A stretch of 64,000 bases of DNA from Emticicia sp. CRIBPO (GCF_009905725.1 NZ_JAAAKV010000007.1:1-64000), one strand, 5' to 3'. Shown: positions 16,500-25,838, numbered from the stretch's first letter. Numbers and translations: made by a program. Notes: generated by a model not told the origin, from the sequence alone.

Positions 16500-17948
16500 T
16501 TATTCTTTAGAGATCATCCCAAGCGACCTCCTGATAATTCTGGAAAAATTCAATAAAAATGGTGGTAAAATATTATCCCTGATAACCTCTTTCAAATGAG
16601 GCACCCCGGGCATTGTAAGTCTGATATATTTGATGGCCAGTGGCAGTTTCTTCTGGTAATCGTCTTTGAATTGTTTAGAATCCAGCAATTTATAGTAATA
16701 CCAGCCTATGTTGCGTCTGAGCCTGTGATGAAACTTAAAACCTGTCTCTCTGTCCAGGTTGGAGTACATAAATATCCGGTTGAGCAGAAACCTGGCGTCA
16801 TTTTTATGATCCGTCAGACTTACACCTCCAGCATGCTTACGATACATGGCCGTAACGTCCGGCAGGTATTTGATTTTGCCGTGACGGGCCGAAAGTATCG
16901 CCAAAGGAATATCCCCGCTTTTAGACTCATGAAACCACTCCGGCAAAGGAAAAACCGAACTGGCCCTGAACATCAGGCTGGCCGTAGCCATAAACCAGAT
17001 TTCTTCTTCTCCTATCAGGTCATCGAGTGTAAAAACGTCTTTCTGAATGCCTTCATTCAGCAGATATGAAGGAGCTTCATTGTTAAAATAATCAATCCTG
17101 GTATTGGTAAAACAGATGGCAAAATCAGGGTGTTTTTCCAAAAAATCTACCTGCTTCTGCAGTTTCAAAGGGTCTATCCAGCTATCGTCTCCCTCACACA
17201 TCGCGAAATACTCTCCTTTGCAATGATTGAGTACCGACCGCTGGTTGGCCATTGCCCCTACATTCCGGGGTTGAAGAATCAGCTTAATGATATCGGGATA
17301 CTGTCTGGCATAGCGTATAAGTACTTCCCTGGTATTATCCGTAGAAAAATCGTCTCCAACCACCAGGTCAAACTTAAAATTACATTGCTGTGAAACAATG
17401 CTCTGAACGGCACTTTCAATAAATTCTCCGTGATTGTAAGTGATCATGAAAACACTCACTTTCGTCCTTTCGGCCGGACGAAAAGCCACCATCCTGATAT
17501 CGTCACCGGTCTCAACCGTCTCAGTAAAACCCGCTTTTTTATAAGCCTTTACGGCAGAAATATTGTTTTTATTGACATGGAGATAAACAGAGTTCAGCCC
17601 TCTTACCTCAAAAGCATATTTCAGAATTTCAAGCGTGGCCTGTGTGCCCACACTCTTCCCCCAGAAACTTTTCTCTCCTATAAATATATGGAACTCCGCA
17701 TCGGTCTCATTCAGATTGGTCAGCTGAACATTGCCGATGTATCTGCCGCCTTCTTTCGTACAAATCGCAAACCTCTTTTCATTTTCTCTGGCCAGGGCAT
17801 TCTCAAGCCAGTTTTTCTCAATTTCCTCTGTTACTACGATATCCGGCCTTCTTCCGGTATATTTCCAGACTTCAGGATCGTTACGCCATTGGTAAGAGAC
17901 CGCAGCATCAGCAACTTCTAATTCTCTCAGGAAAACATCCACTTTCAT
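16500..17948 (-). CDS. Fusion of GNAT N-acetyltransferase and family 2 glycosyltransferase
   Basis: A 482-residue two-domain protein. Residues 1-155 are a RimJ/RimL-type GNAT acetyltransferase (FLRELEVADAAVSYQWRNDP at the start, GEKSFWGKSVGTQA as the acetyl-CoA loop, VNKNNISAVKAYKKAGF near the end). From residue 163 a GT2 domain begins (KVSVFMITYNHGEFIESAVQSI), with VVGDDFSTDNT near 197-206 and the DxD-like CEGDDSW at 251-257. A C-terminal helical tail of about 100 residues is basic. The GNAT part resembles sugar-amine acetyltransferases, so one polypeptide might acetylate an amino sugar (possibly made by the neighbouring aminotransferase) and transfer it; this is inference. No frame break is visible between domains. 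It overlaps the aminotransferase gene by 4 bases. Confidence 0.88.
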   Translation of the reverse strand: MKVDVFLRELEVADAAVSYQWRNDPEVWKYTGRRPDIVVTEEIEKNWLENALARENEKRFAICTKEGGRYIGNVQLTNLNETDAEFHIFIGEKSFWGKSVGTQATLEILKYAFEVRGLNSVYLHVNKNNISAVKAYKKAGFTETVETGDDIRMVAFRPAERTKVSVFMITYNHGEFIESAVQSIVSQQCNFKFDLVVGDDFSTDNTREVLIRYARQYPDIIKLILQPRNVGAMANQRSVLNHCKGEYFAMCEGDDSWIDPLKLQKQVDFLEKHPDFAICFTNTRIDYFNNEAPSYLLNEGIQKDVFTLDDLIGEEEIWFMATASLMFRASSVFPLPEWFHESKSGDIPLAILSARHGKIKYLPDVTAMYRKHAGGVSLTDHKNDARFLLNRIFMYSNLDRETGFKFHHRLRRNIGWYYYKLLDSKQFKDDYQKKLPLAIKYIRLTMPGVPHLKEVIRDNILPPFLLNFSRIIRRSLGMISKE

Positions 17949-18913
17949 TTGCTAATATTATTCACGATATATCCCATGTCTTCCAGGGTATATCTTTGGT
18001 CAATCGGCAGGCAAACCAGGTTATTGATCAGGTCATCTTCAATCGGGAAATTATCCCAGCCTTCAAATGCTCTTATGCCCGGCCAGTAAGTCGGCACAAA
18101 AATATTTTTCCTGATTAATTCCGCCTTCAATTCCGACCCGCCTTCGATCCACAGGGGGTAGCACAAAGGACCGGAAATGCCGGTAACCGAAATATTTAAT
18201 TTATTGTATTGGCTCAGCTGATCATGAATGAAAAGAAAATTCCTTTCCCTGGTCAGCTTATTCTTTTCAAAATCATAAGCATTCAAAAATGCAGCTGTCG
18301 ACTGCGTCATCGCCAGAAGCGGCAACTGAGACAAGCTGGCATCGTTTTCCTTAAACTGGTGATATCCGGAACCTGCTGTTTCGTGGTCTTTTCTCTCGTA
18401 CAAATGTGATAATCTGACAGAAGATGAATCTTTAGCAATCAATGCTTCGTCGATCTTGTTTTCAGAGTATAAAAATGCTCCGTCGGCGGTTCCGACAAAT
18501 TTTCTCAGGGAATAAAAAGTATCAAAGCCTGAAAACCTCGGAGAAAACAAAGCCTGTGAATTATCAATAATAATATTTCTGAGCGGGGGAAGTCCGTTTT
18601 CGATAAATCCGTTTTTGATACCGTAATAATTATTGTATACAAAGCAGGATTGTTCATCCAGGATATTGAAATCAAAAACCGGCTCCAGATTTTCGTCTAT
18701 GTTATAAAACACCACGTCCAAACCGTGTTTTTGGATAGGCTCCAGGATGACATTGCAGGTATAAAAAGGTACATATACTTTCTTATAACCGTTAGCCAGC
18801 AATATATACTCCAGGCAATTTCTTGCGGTATTCAGTTTAATTGAATCCTGATGAAGGTTATTCAACAAAATATTTGAAAACTCTATTTCAAAAAAACCGC
18901 CTATCGATTTCAT
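17945..18913 (-). CDS. DegT/DnrJ-like PLP-dependent aminotransferase (divergent)
   Basis: A 322-residue protein with the fold-type I pattern in reduced form: TARNCLEYILLANGYKKVYVP at residues 29-49, a PFYTCNVILEPI segment, IIIDNSQALFS in place of the usual Glu-Asp-Ala-Ala-His stretch, and YSLRKFVGTADGAF with the likely Schiff-base Lys-138. It is shorter than typical sugar aminotransferases (about 370-400 residues), and the cofactor motifs are weak, so it may act on an unusual keto-sugar or have lost activity. It overlaps both the WbqC-like gene upstream and the GNAT-GT2 gene downstream by 4 bases, implying tight coupling. Confidence 0.7.
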   Translation of the reverse strand: MKSIGGFFEIEFSNILLNNLHQDSIKLNTARNCLEYILLANGYKKVYVPFYTCNVILEPIQKHGLDVVFYNIDENLEPVFDFNILDEQSCFVYNNYYGIKNGFIENGLPPLRNIIIDNSQALFSPRFSGFDTFYSLRKFVGTADGAFLYSENKIDEALIAKDSSSVRLSHLYERKDHETAGSGYHQFKENDASLSQLPLLAMTQSTAAFLNAYDFEKNKLTRERNFLFIHDQLSQYNKLNISVTGISGPLCYPLWIEGGSELKAELIRKNIFVPTYWPGIRAFEGWDNFPIEDDLINNLVCLPIDQRYTLEDMGYIVNNISK

Positions 18914-19611
18914 AATATTATGTATTCGGTTAACATCGTCATGATCTCTTCCGCTGAATTGAACATCATCACATCTAGGATAGATAATTTCGACAAAAAG
19001 CTTCCGCTAAACTGTTTGTACTCCCTGGGAGTAGATTCAATAAACTGAAGATCAATGCCTTTGTCGTTGAAATCTTTTTTGTCATACAACTCTACTCCTC
19101 CAATCGGATTGATGTATTCATCTGCTTTTACTTCTTTACAGAGTGCTATCACCTTATCCTGGGACTTCAATTGATGATCGATCCCGATTTCAGAAGAAAT
19201 AACAAGAGGTGTCTTGATATTCAGATAACCACAAACATTTCTGATAGACCCCCAGACGAAATCAAACAGGTTTCTTTCCGGATTGTTGTAACAGGATTCA
19301 ATCACCGGGTAGGCCTCCTCAAAATGTTCCGCCTTGCGGTAATTCTCGTAAATCTTCCTGAGAGCCTTTTGCTTATCCTGCTCAAATGTATCGGATAAAA
19401 ACCTTTGATTCACCATCAGGTAATCTGAATCCTTTTTTAATGGCAGTGAAATATATTCGTCCTGGCCATTGATCAAAACCCTGTTCCTGTTAATCCATCC
19501 TTTCTTGGAAAACTGGATATTATCATAAACAATGAAAGTGTCCACCGCCTTAATCAACTGAAAATACCCTATATATGGTAAAAAATAGGGTTGCATTATT
19601 CCAACTTTCAT
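18910..19611 (-). CDS. WbqC-like family protein
   Basis: A 233-residue protein of the WbqC family. It starts with the diagnostic MKVGIMQPYFLPYIGYFQLI, then VDTFIVYDNIQFSKKGWINRN. Near the C-terminus it has INPIGGVELYDKKDF and a SILDVMMFNS motif. WbqC proteins occur in O-antigen and exopolysaccharide gene clusters, usually beside aminotransferases and acyltransferases, but their reaction is not firmly known; an acyl or aminoacyl transfer role to amino sugars is only a suggestion. It follows the membrane glycosyltransferase gene by 47 bases and overlaps the aminotransferase gene by 4 bases. Confidence 0.92.
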   Translation of the reverse strand: MKVGIMQPYFLPYIGYFQLIKAVDTFIVYDNIQFSKKGWINRNRVLINGQDEYISLPLKKDSDYLMVNQRFLSDTFEQDKQKALRKIYENYRKAEHFEEAYPVIESCYNNPERNLFDFVWGSIRNVCGYLNIKTPLVISSEIGIDHQLKSQDKVIALCKEVKADEYINPIGGVELYDKKDFNDKGIDLQFIESTPREYKQFSGSFLSKLSILDVMMFNSAEEIMTMLTEYIIL

Positions 19612-19658
19612 TTATTTTTCCTGTCTGTTATTTCTTATTATTCTATTGTCTCCAAAAC

Positions 19659-21662
19659 TCATTTCAATTTCCTGAGATAGAACTCGCTTTCGGGAACAGC
19701 CGTATCCTTCAGTTTGTCACCGTCATTCAGCTTGATATCACCAGGCTGTACTTCAAAAACCCCTTTGGAATAAAACAGGTATTCCGCTTCCGCAGGTATT
19801 GGTTTTACTTTCTCTTTAAAAGGATGCAAAGGTATCATTTTTCTGGTCAGCGATTTACCCCACAACGGATATTCATAATCCTCGTGTGCCTGCTGGGTGC
19901 CTAAAGCCACAATGGCATTTTCCGGCACTATTTCATTAAACTTTTTAAATGCCTGATAAGTTTCCGGCCTGACAATGGTCATTTGTTCATAACGATCCAT
20001 GTTAAAAATCGTCTTTTCACCAAAAAGAGGAAAGACTTTACGGTAAGCTACTGTAGTGATGGCAGATATACTGATCACAAAACTACAAAAAACAAGGTAC
20101 CATTTCATCCGCTTCATCGTAAATAAATAACCTGTTCCCGGCAAAAACCAAACCGCCATATTCATAAAATACCGGCCTTTGATAGGGTCATAAGGGGCTG
20201 TAAAACACAAACACAGGAAATGAACTATCCCGGCTATGGCAAACACTGAAATCAATTGAGCCGTCTTTGGTTTTTTGCCGAATGATTTAAAAAACACGAT
20301 AAAGATCAGTGGCAATACCAGTCCAAAGCTGATGATCCCCCAAAACGGCCTTTCCTGGTAAAAGGCGATCGGGCCGTCACCCATCATTTTGAAAGGGAAA
20401 ACCACCCAGTACTCATCTCTTTCGAGTTTCAGTTTTTCAAACAATGCATTGGGGTAATGCCTGAATTTTTTGTTGATTTCCGCTCCTTCAGCTGTATTTC
20501 TAAGACCGTCCAGTTGTAAAAAATCAGAAGAATATCTCAGGATATTAAGCTTCAGGTTTTTGATTTTCTGTGCGGTGGTATAATCTTCAATCCCATGCCA
20601 TTTCATCACTTCCAGCGGGGCAGACAATGCCCCTATTCTTAGTACGCCAACTTCTTTGACATTCCTGATATAACCGGTCGGCAGTACATAAATGCCAAAG
20701 CCGATGATCACCGTTATCAGCACTGCCCTCAGTTTTTTCAAAGGCACTTTACTTCTGAAAAGTAAAAACACCACAAACACCCCCAAAGCCGGAGCTACAA
20801 GAATGAACGTGACTTTATGACCCATCCATATACAAGCTATAATTCCGCCCAGAAAGGCATTGAGTGTATTCGGTTTCTTCGCAAAAACAAGGATATAATA
20901 AATCAATACCGACAAATAGGCGGTAAAAACAAGATCAGTTTCTGTAGTGATAGACTGGACCAGGGCAGAGGGTAGCAAAGCCGCAACAAAGAAGGTAAAT
21001 AAAGCGGCTTTCAAACTGCTGAACATCTGGCGGCTGATCCCGAAAACAGCGAGGGCAAAAACCCAGTAAGCCAGGTAGTGAATGACATTGAACCCTTTCT
21101 CACCCAAAAGGTGGTAAAAGAAAATCTGAAGCGTAGTCAATGAACGCGGGTAAAAGTCAACAGACCAGGTAGTGGCCTTCACTTCCCCCATGTGACCGTT
21201 CTGAATATAGTACGCACACTTAACCAGGTGACCGGTCATGCTGTCCCATTCATTCGGATAAGAAAAAATCAGAATGACGAGATTGATCAGCGTTGTCCCG
21301 GTTAGACCAAGGGCAAGAACCGCAAATATCAGCTTTTCAGGCAGAGACGATTGCTTCCAGATATTGATCAGGTCAAAATACGAATGTTTGACATTGACCT
21401 TTAAAATGAATTTATGATGCGTGGATATTTTTCTGTAAATAAAGCTCAATAACATGCTGAAAGCCACCACACCCAGCCCCCAGGCGGCAGGTTGACCGAT
21501 CAGTTTGAAGGTTGATAACAAAAAACCGGTGGGTATAACAGAGGCGACAATTCCGAAAAAGAAGTTAATAAAGTATCCGCTTAAACTATCCGAAATAGCG
21601 TCGGCATTCCTGTGAGTGATCCAAAGAAAAAGTAAAGTAAAAGCAATTAAAATCAGTAGCAT
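19659..21662 (-). CDS. Polytopic membrane glycosyltransferase-like protein (GT39/ArnT-like)
   Basis: A 667-residue protein with about eleven to thirteen hydrophobic segments and a soluble C-terminal part of about 140 residues. After the third or fourth segment an extracytoplasmic loop carries SYPNEWDSMTGHLVK, whose acidic residues sit where GT-C glycosyltransferases have their catalytic Asp/Glu. The loop with WSVDFYPRSLTTLQIFFYHLLG resembles the PMT/ArnT group. Such enzymes use polyprenyl-phosphate sugars as donors on the periplasmic face of the inner membrane. It is the first gene of the five-gene cluster and is separated from the DUF349 gene by a terminator. The acceptor is unknown. Confidence 0.72.
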   Translation of the reverse strand: MLLILIAFTLLFLWITHRNADAISDSLSGYFINFFFGIVASVIPTGFLLSTFKLIGQPAAWGLGVVAFSMLLSFIYRKISTHHKFILKVNVKHSYFDLINIWKQSSLPEKLIFAVLALGLTGTTLINLVILIFSYPNEWDSMTGHLVKCAYYIQNGHMGEVKATTWSVDFYPRSLTTLQIFFYHLLGEKGFNVIHYLAYWVFALAVFGISRQMFSSLKAALFTFFVAALLPSALVQSITTETDLVFTAYLSVLIYYILVFAKKPNTLNAFLGGIIACIWMGHKVTFILVAPALGVFVVFLLFRSKVPLKKLRAVLITVIIGFGIYVLPTGYIRNVKEVGVLRIGALSAPLEVMKWHGIEDYTTAQKIKNLKLNILRYSSDFLQLDGLRNTAEGAEINKKFRHYPNALFEKLKLERDEYWVVFPFKMMGDGPIAFYQERPFWGIISFGLVLPLIFIVFFKSFGKKPKTAQLISVFAIAGIVHFLCLCFTAPYDPIKGRYFMNMAVWFLPGTGYLFTMKRMKWYLVFCSFVISISAITTVAYRKVFPLFGEKTIFNMDRYEQMTIVRPETYQAFKKFNEIVPENAIVALGTQQAHEDYEYPLWGKSLTRKMIPLHPFKEKVKPIPAEAEYLFYSKGVFEVQPGDIKLNDGDKLKDTAVPESEFYLRKLK

Positions 21663-21753
21663 TGGCTTAGCCTTAAAGTGATGGTCATTAGTTTCTGCAT
21701 TAAAAAGATTAACGAAACATTCCCGTTAAACTGATGAAACACACATAAAATAC

Positions 21754-21797
21754 AAAAAGGTGACAGATAAATTGCAAAATCAATCTCTATCACCTTC
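21754..21797 (-). terminator. Terminator of the DUF349 gene
   Basis: On the minus strand AAGGTGA pairs with TCACCTT (21757-21763 with 21790-21796), extended by three more pairs after a mismatch, and is followed by TTT and T-rich sequence. It lies about 20 bases past the DUF349 stop. Confidence 0.65.
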
Positions 21798-21815
21798 CCG
21801 TACTAAAAAAATATT

Positions 21816-23087
21816 TTACAAAGAAGAGACTTTTTGTCTAAGCTCTTCAAGTATTACTTCCTTCATTAACAATTTTCTCTTCTGCGTCTTCAGATTAGAC
21901 TGAATCATCTGATCCATTTCTTCATTTTTCGGAGAAGAATCATAGCTCAAAACAAGATCATCAAGATCGGTTCTTGCTCTTTTAACAATGATTTCCATCT
22001 CACGGTATTTAGAAAGATCTTTCTGCTTATCGCTCAGGAAGTTGAAAGTAGGATACTTTCTGGCGATTACCTTCATCAGATAACTCAATTCAAAAATCTT
22101 GTCACAAGCAGCCCTGAATCTCTCCGCCACATTTCTGTTGGCAATATGAGAAGGTACACGAATCGTTTTCCACTCGTTGAGAAGGACTTTCGCTCTGGCT
22201 GTTGCAGCCATCATGTCATCACTTTCAGCAAGTTTCTCCGCTTCTTTCACCATCCTCAGCTGAGCTTCAACCCTCGGATCTTCTTTTTTCTTAACCTGGA
22301 TACCCTTGGCTCTGCAATATTTCTCGTAGAAATAAGTAGTTCCTTTCTTGAAGTTACGGTAAAGTACTTTAAGCACTTTAGGAGGAATATCACCGATGAT
22401 CTTCCATTCAGTCTGAAGGTTTTTCAGCTCAATGAAAGCATCATCCCAGTCATATCTCCTGGCCAGTTCATCCGATCTTTTGATCAGATCATTGTACCTG
22501 AAAATACGCTCATCGATGATCCTGTTTTGTTCTTCAAAGAAAGCTTTTCTACGCTGATAAAAGCTATCAAGTATAGCCTTGAATTCTTCTTCAATCTTAT
22601 CGTTGATCTCTTTGTCCACAGGACCGGTCCTGATCCAACGGGTACGGATTTCCTGGAGAGCATCTCCGCCGTTATACCAGTCTTCACTCTCTGTGTAAGG
22701 TCTTGCTTCTTCGATAAGCTCTTTCTTAACTACCAGATTACCAGCCTGATTCTCCTGGATCAGATCCGACAAACCTTTTTCAAGTTCGTCAAGCTTGTCA
22801 AGAAGAGGGATAAAGTTACCTATACCATCAAAATTAAGCAACCTCTTGCGAAGTTGGATCAATTTTGTCAGATACGATCCTTTATTCTGAGCTTCGGTAA
22901 TCTCCTGTTCCAACTGGTTGACTTTGGATACAGCAATGTCATAGCGGTTTACAAAGTACTGAAAAGCTTCTTCTTCTGTACGTTTAACTTCACCGATTTG
23001 TCTATCAGGCATATCGAGGTAGCCCTTTAAAAATACCTTACTATCATTGATGTAAGCGTATTCATTTTCTAATGTGACGCCTTTCAT
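21816..23087 (-). CDS. DUF349 domain protein
   Basis: A 423-residue, highly charged helical protein with repeated DUF349 modules. One spans roughly ALQEIRTRWIRTGPV to the EEQNRIIDERI helix; another covers DDAFIELKNLQTEWKIIGDIP to RNFKKGTTYFYEKY; a third includes ARAKVLLNEWKTIRVP. DUF349 repeats form three-helix bundles and are found in proteins of unknown cytoplasmic function across Bacteroidota and actinobacteria. There is no signal peptide or membrane segment. The gene is divergent from ettA with a gap of about 146 bases to the chosen ettA start. Confidence 0.9.
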   Translation of the reverse strand: MKGVTLENEYAYINDSKVFLKGYLDMPDRQIGEVKRTEEEAFQYFVNRYDIAVSKVNQLEQEITEAQNKGSYLTKLIQLRKRLLNFDGIGNFIPLLDKLDELEKGLSDLIQENQAGNLVVKKELIEEARPYTESEDWYNGGDALQEIRTRWIRTGPVDKEINDKIEEEFKAILDSFYQRRKAFFEEQNRIIDERIFRYNDLIKRSDELARRYDWDDAFIELKNLQTEWKIIGDIPPKVLKVLYRNFKKGTTYFYEKYCRAKGIQVKKKEDPRVEAQLRMVKEAEKLAESDDMMAATARAKVLLNEWKTIRVPSHIANRNVAERFRAACDKIFELSYLMKVIARKYPTFNFLSDKQKDLSKYREMEIIVKRARTDLDDLVLSYDSSPKNEEMDQMIQSNLKTQKRKLLMKEVILEELRQKVSSL

Positions 23088-23233
23088 AATTATTATGGGA
23101 AATGGCTTTTAGTATTGGAGTTTTATTTATTAAAAACGTAAAAATGGGATTTTTTTTGTATAATACAAAGCAAGCAGACGATATTTGTCCTTATTTTTTC
23201 AGAATTTTACAAAAAAAACAAATTAACGATTCA

Positions 23234-24898
23234 ATGAGCGAACAAATTATCTTTTCGATGGCCGGAGTCAGTAAAATTATCCCTCCGAATCGTCAAGTCC
23301 TCAAAAATATCTACCTTTCTTTCTTTTACGGAGCCAAAATCGGGGTCCTGGGCCTCAACGGCTCAGGAAAATCCACCTTACTGAAAATCATCGCAGGGCT
23401 GGATAAAAACATTAACGGGGAAGTTGTCTTCTCACCAGGCTACTCTGTGGGCATGCTGGAGCAGGAGCCACTGCTTGATCCCGCAAAAACAGTAAAACAG
23501 GTCGTTGAAGGGGGTGTTCAGGAAATTGTTGATTTGTTAAAAGAATTTGACGAGATCAATAATGCTTTCGGAGAGCCTGATGCAGACTTCGACAAACTGC
23601 TCGAACGCCAGGGCGAGGTTCAGGAAAAACTGGACGCTTATGATGCCTGGGAACTGGACAGCCGTCTCGAAAGAGCCATGGATGCCCTCCGTTGTCCTGA
23701 TCCGGATGCTTTGGTTGCCAACCTGTCCGGAGGAGAAAAAAGAAGGGTGGCATTGTGTCGTTTGCTCCTCAAACAGCCCGATGTCCTTTTACTGGATGAG
23801 CCTACCAACCACCTGGATGCTGAGTCGGTTCTGTGGCTTGAAGAACACCTGAAACAATACAAAGGAACCGTCATAGCCGTTACCCACGACAGGTATTTCC
23901 TGGACAATGTGGCCGGATGGATACTCGAACTGGACCGTGGGGAAGGTATTCCATGGAAAGGCAATTATTCTTCATGGCTTGAGCAGAAGCAAAACCGCCT
24001 GGCCCAGGAAGAAAAATCACAATCGAAACGCCAGAAAACCCTTGAAAGAGAGTTGGAATGGGTGAGAATGAGCCCTAAAGGTAGGATGGCCAAGTCAAAA
24101 GCCCGTTTGGGTGCTTATGACAAGCTGATGAATGAAGACGTGAAAGAAAGAGAAGACAAACTGGAGCTCTTCATACCACCGGGACCAAGATTGGGCAACA
24201 AGGTAATTGAAGCCACCAATGTAAAAATGGGTTTTGGAGAAAATCTGTTGTATGAAAACCTCAACTTCTCCCTTCCTCCGGCAGGGATCGTCGGAATCAT
24301 CGGACCGAATGGTGCGGGTAAAACCACCCTTTTCAAACTGATAACGAACCAATTGCAGCCATTGGAAGGCAACTTTGAAGTAGGTGATACCGTTAAGCTT
24401 TCTTATGTAGACCAGGAGCATGGTCAGCTGGACGGCACAAAATCTGTTTTCGAGATGATCTCGGGAGGGAATGAATGGGTCATGCTGGGGAACAAACAAG
24501 TCAATGCAAGGGGATATGTGAGCCGTTTCAATTTCAACGGTGCTGACCAGGAAAAGAAAGTGGGAACATTGTCCGGTGGAGAAAGAAACCGTGTTCACCT
24601 GGCCATGATGCTCAAAGAAGGTGGTAACCTTATCCTGCTGGATGAGCCGACCAATGACCTGGATGTCAATACTCTCAGAGCCTTGGAAGAAGGTCTGGAA
24701 AATTTCGCAGGTTGTGCGGTGGTTATCTCACACGACAGGTGGTTCCTTGACAGGATTGCGACACATATCCTGGCCTTTGAAGGTGACTCACAGGTGTACT
24801 GGTTTGAAGGCAACTTTTCAGAATATGAGGAGAACCGACGCAAAAGACTGGGCACGGATATTACCCCGAAAAGAATTAAATACAGAAAGTTGCAATAA
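23234..24898 (+). CDS. ettA: Energy-dependent translational throttle protein EttA (ABC-F)
   Basis: A 554-residue soluble ABC-F ATPase with two nucleotide-binding domains. The first has Walker A GLNGSGKST (40-48) and signature LSGGEKRRVALC (about 163-174); the second has Walker A GPNGAGKTT (about 356) and signature LSGGERNRV (about 445). The arm region and the linker with RMAKSKARLGAYDKL match EttA. EttA binds the ribosomal E site and gates entry into elongation according to ATP/ADP ratio. ATG at 23234 is chosen because MSEQIIFSMAGVSK is the standard start; an in-frame extension to 23102 is possible but shows no conservation. It is divergent from the DUF349 gene. Confidence 0.96.
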   Translation: MSEQIIFSMAGVSKIIPPNRQVLKNIYLSFFYGAKIGVLGLNGSGKSTLLKIIAGLDKNINGEVVFSPGYSVGMLEQEPLLDPAKTVKQVVEGGVQEIVDLLKEFDEINNAFGEPDADFDKLLERQGEVQEKLDAYDAWELDSRLERAMDALRCPDPDALVANLSGGEKRRVALCRLLLKQPDVLLLDEPTNHLDAESVLWLEEHLKQYKGTVIAVTHDRYFLDNVAGWILELDRGEGIPWKGNYSSWLEQKQNRLAQEEKSQSKRQKTLERELEWVRMSPKGRMAKSKARLGAYDKLMNEDVKEREDKLELFIPPGPRLGNKVIEATNVKMGFGENLLYENLNFSLPPAGIVGIIGPNGAGKTTLFKLITNQLQPLEGNFEVGDTVKLSYVDQEHGQLDGTKSVFEMISGGNEWVMLGNKQVNARGYVSRFNFNGADQEKKVGTLSGGERNRVHLAMMLKEGGNLILLDEPTNDLDVNTLRALEEGLENFAGCAVVISHDRWFLDRIATHILAFEGDSQVYWFEGNFSEYEENRRKRLGTDITPKRIKYRKLQ

Positions 24899-24953
24899 GT
24901 CATTTAATGCCATAATATTGCCTTTATATTCATTAAATTAAGTTTACTGCTTT

Positions 24954-25775
24954 ATGCATCACTGTTATTTCAATGGCAACATCATGCCGGCTGATGAGGT
25001 AAAATTACACCATACAGACCTTGGATTACTGAGGGGTTATGGCCTGTTTGATTATTTCAGAACTTACAACGGAAAACCTTTTCAGTGGGATTGGTATTGG
25101 GAGCGTTATGAACGTTCGGCGAAACTTCTGAGAATCCCCAATCCGATAGATAAGGAGAAAGCCCATGAGGTAGTTATGAAACTTATCGGGCTGTCAGGCT
25201 TAAGCGATTGCTCTTTCAGATTTGTGTTAACCGGCGGTTATGCTCACGACAGCATGAGCATGAAAGAGCCCAACCTGATGATCATCAGTGAAGATCTTCA
25301 TGCCAATATTCCCCATGAATATGAGACCGGTATCAAGGTGATTACTTATGAATTTGTAAGGGATATTCCCGAAATCAAAAGTACTGACTACAAGCATTTG
25401 CTGATCCTTCAACCTGATATCAAGGCTGCAGGGGCCCAGGATGTATTGTATCATAAGAATGGAGATATCAGTGAATTAAGCCGGAGCAATGTATTCATTT
25501 TCAAAAATGATGTACTGATTACCCCGGATGAGAATGCCTTAAAGGGAATCACCCGCCGGACTGTTCTGGAACTGGCCAAACCGCATTTCAAAATTGAGAT
25601 CCGCCCGGTCTCACTGCAGGAGTTGCTTAATGCCGATGAGGTTTTCACAACCAGCACGACCAAGAGGGTATTGCCGATTACGACGGTTGATGACCAAAAA
25701 ATCAATGGTGGTGTAGTAGGTAAAAATAGTAAATTTCTTTTGGGGCTGATCAATGATCTGATAAAGAACTGGTAA
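24954..25775 (+). CDS. Class IV (branched-chain/ADC-lyase-like) PLP-dependent aminotransferase
   Basis: A 273-residue member of the fold-type IV PLP family. The N-terminus reads FNGNIMPADEVKLHHTDLGLLRGYGLFDYFRTYNG. The Lys of KSTDYKHLL is at the Schiff-base position, SELSRSNVFIF matches the SEGxxSNxF motif with Glu conserved, and EVFTTSTTKRVLPITTVD is the cofactor-phosphate region. Members include branched-chain aminotransferase (IlvE), D-amino-acid aminotransferase and aminodeoxychorismate lyase (PabC); the short length and isolated position do not decide among them. It starts 55 bases after ettA and ends at a strong terminator. Confidence 0.88.
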   Translation: MHHCYFNGNIMPADEVKLHHTDLGLLRGYGLFDYFRTYNGKPFQWDWYWERYERSAKLLRIPNPIDKEKAHEVVMKLIGLSGLSDCSFRFVLTGGYAHDSMSMKEPNLMIISEDLHANIPHEYETGIKVITYEFVRDIPEIKSTDYKHLLILQPDIKAAGAQDVLYHKNGDISELSRSNVFIFKNDVLITPDENALKGITRRTVLELAKPHFKIEIRPVSLQELLNADEVFTTSTTKRVLPITTVDDQKINGGVVGKNSKFLLGLINDLIKNW

Positions 25776-25793
25776 TAAATATCTATTCATAAG

Positions 25794-25827
25794 AAAAGGC
25801 TGCTCTCAGAGCAGCCTTTTCTGTTTT
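25794..25827. terminator. Bidirectional terminator after the class IV aminotransferase
   Basis: AAAAGGCTGCT at 25794-25804 pairs perfectly with AGCAGCCTTTT at 25810-25820 around a 5-base loop. A-rich and T-rich flanks let it serve both the plus-strand aminotransferase gene and the convergent Dabb gene. Confidence 0.9.
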
Positions 25828-25838
25828 ATAACCAATAT

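Noticed and set aside
22146-23030. Long plus-strand open frame opposite the DUF349 gene
   Set aside because: The minus-strand frame has clear DUF349 repeats; the opposite frame shows no recognisable domain and exists because of codon bias in a charged helical protein.
24095-24598. Minus-strand frame inside ettA
   Set aside because: It lies entirely within a strongly conserved ABC-F gene and has no family resemblance.
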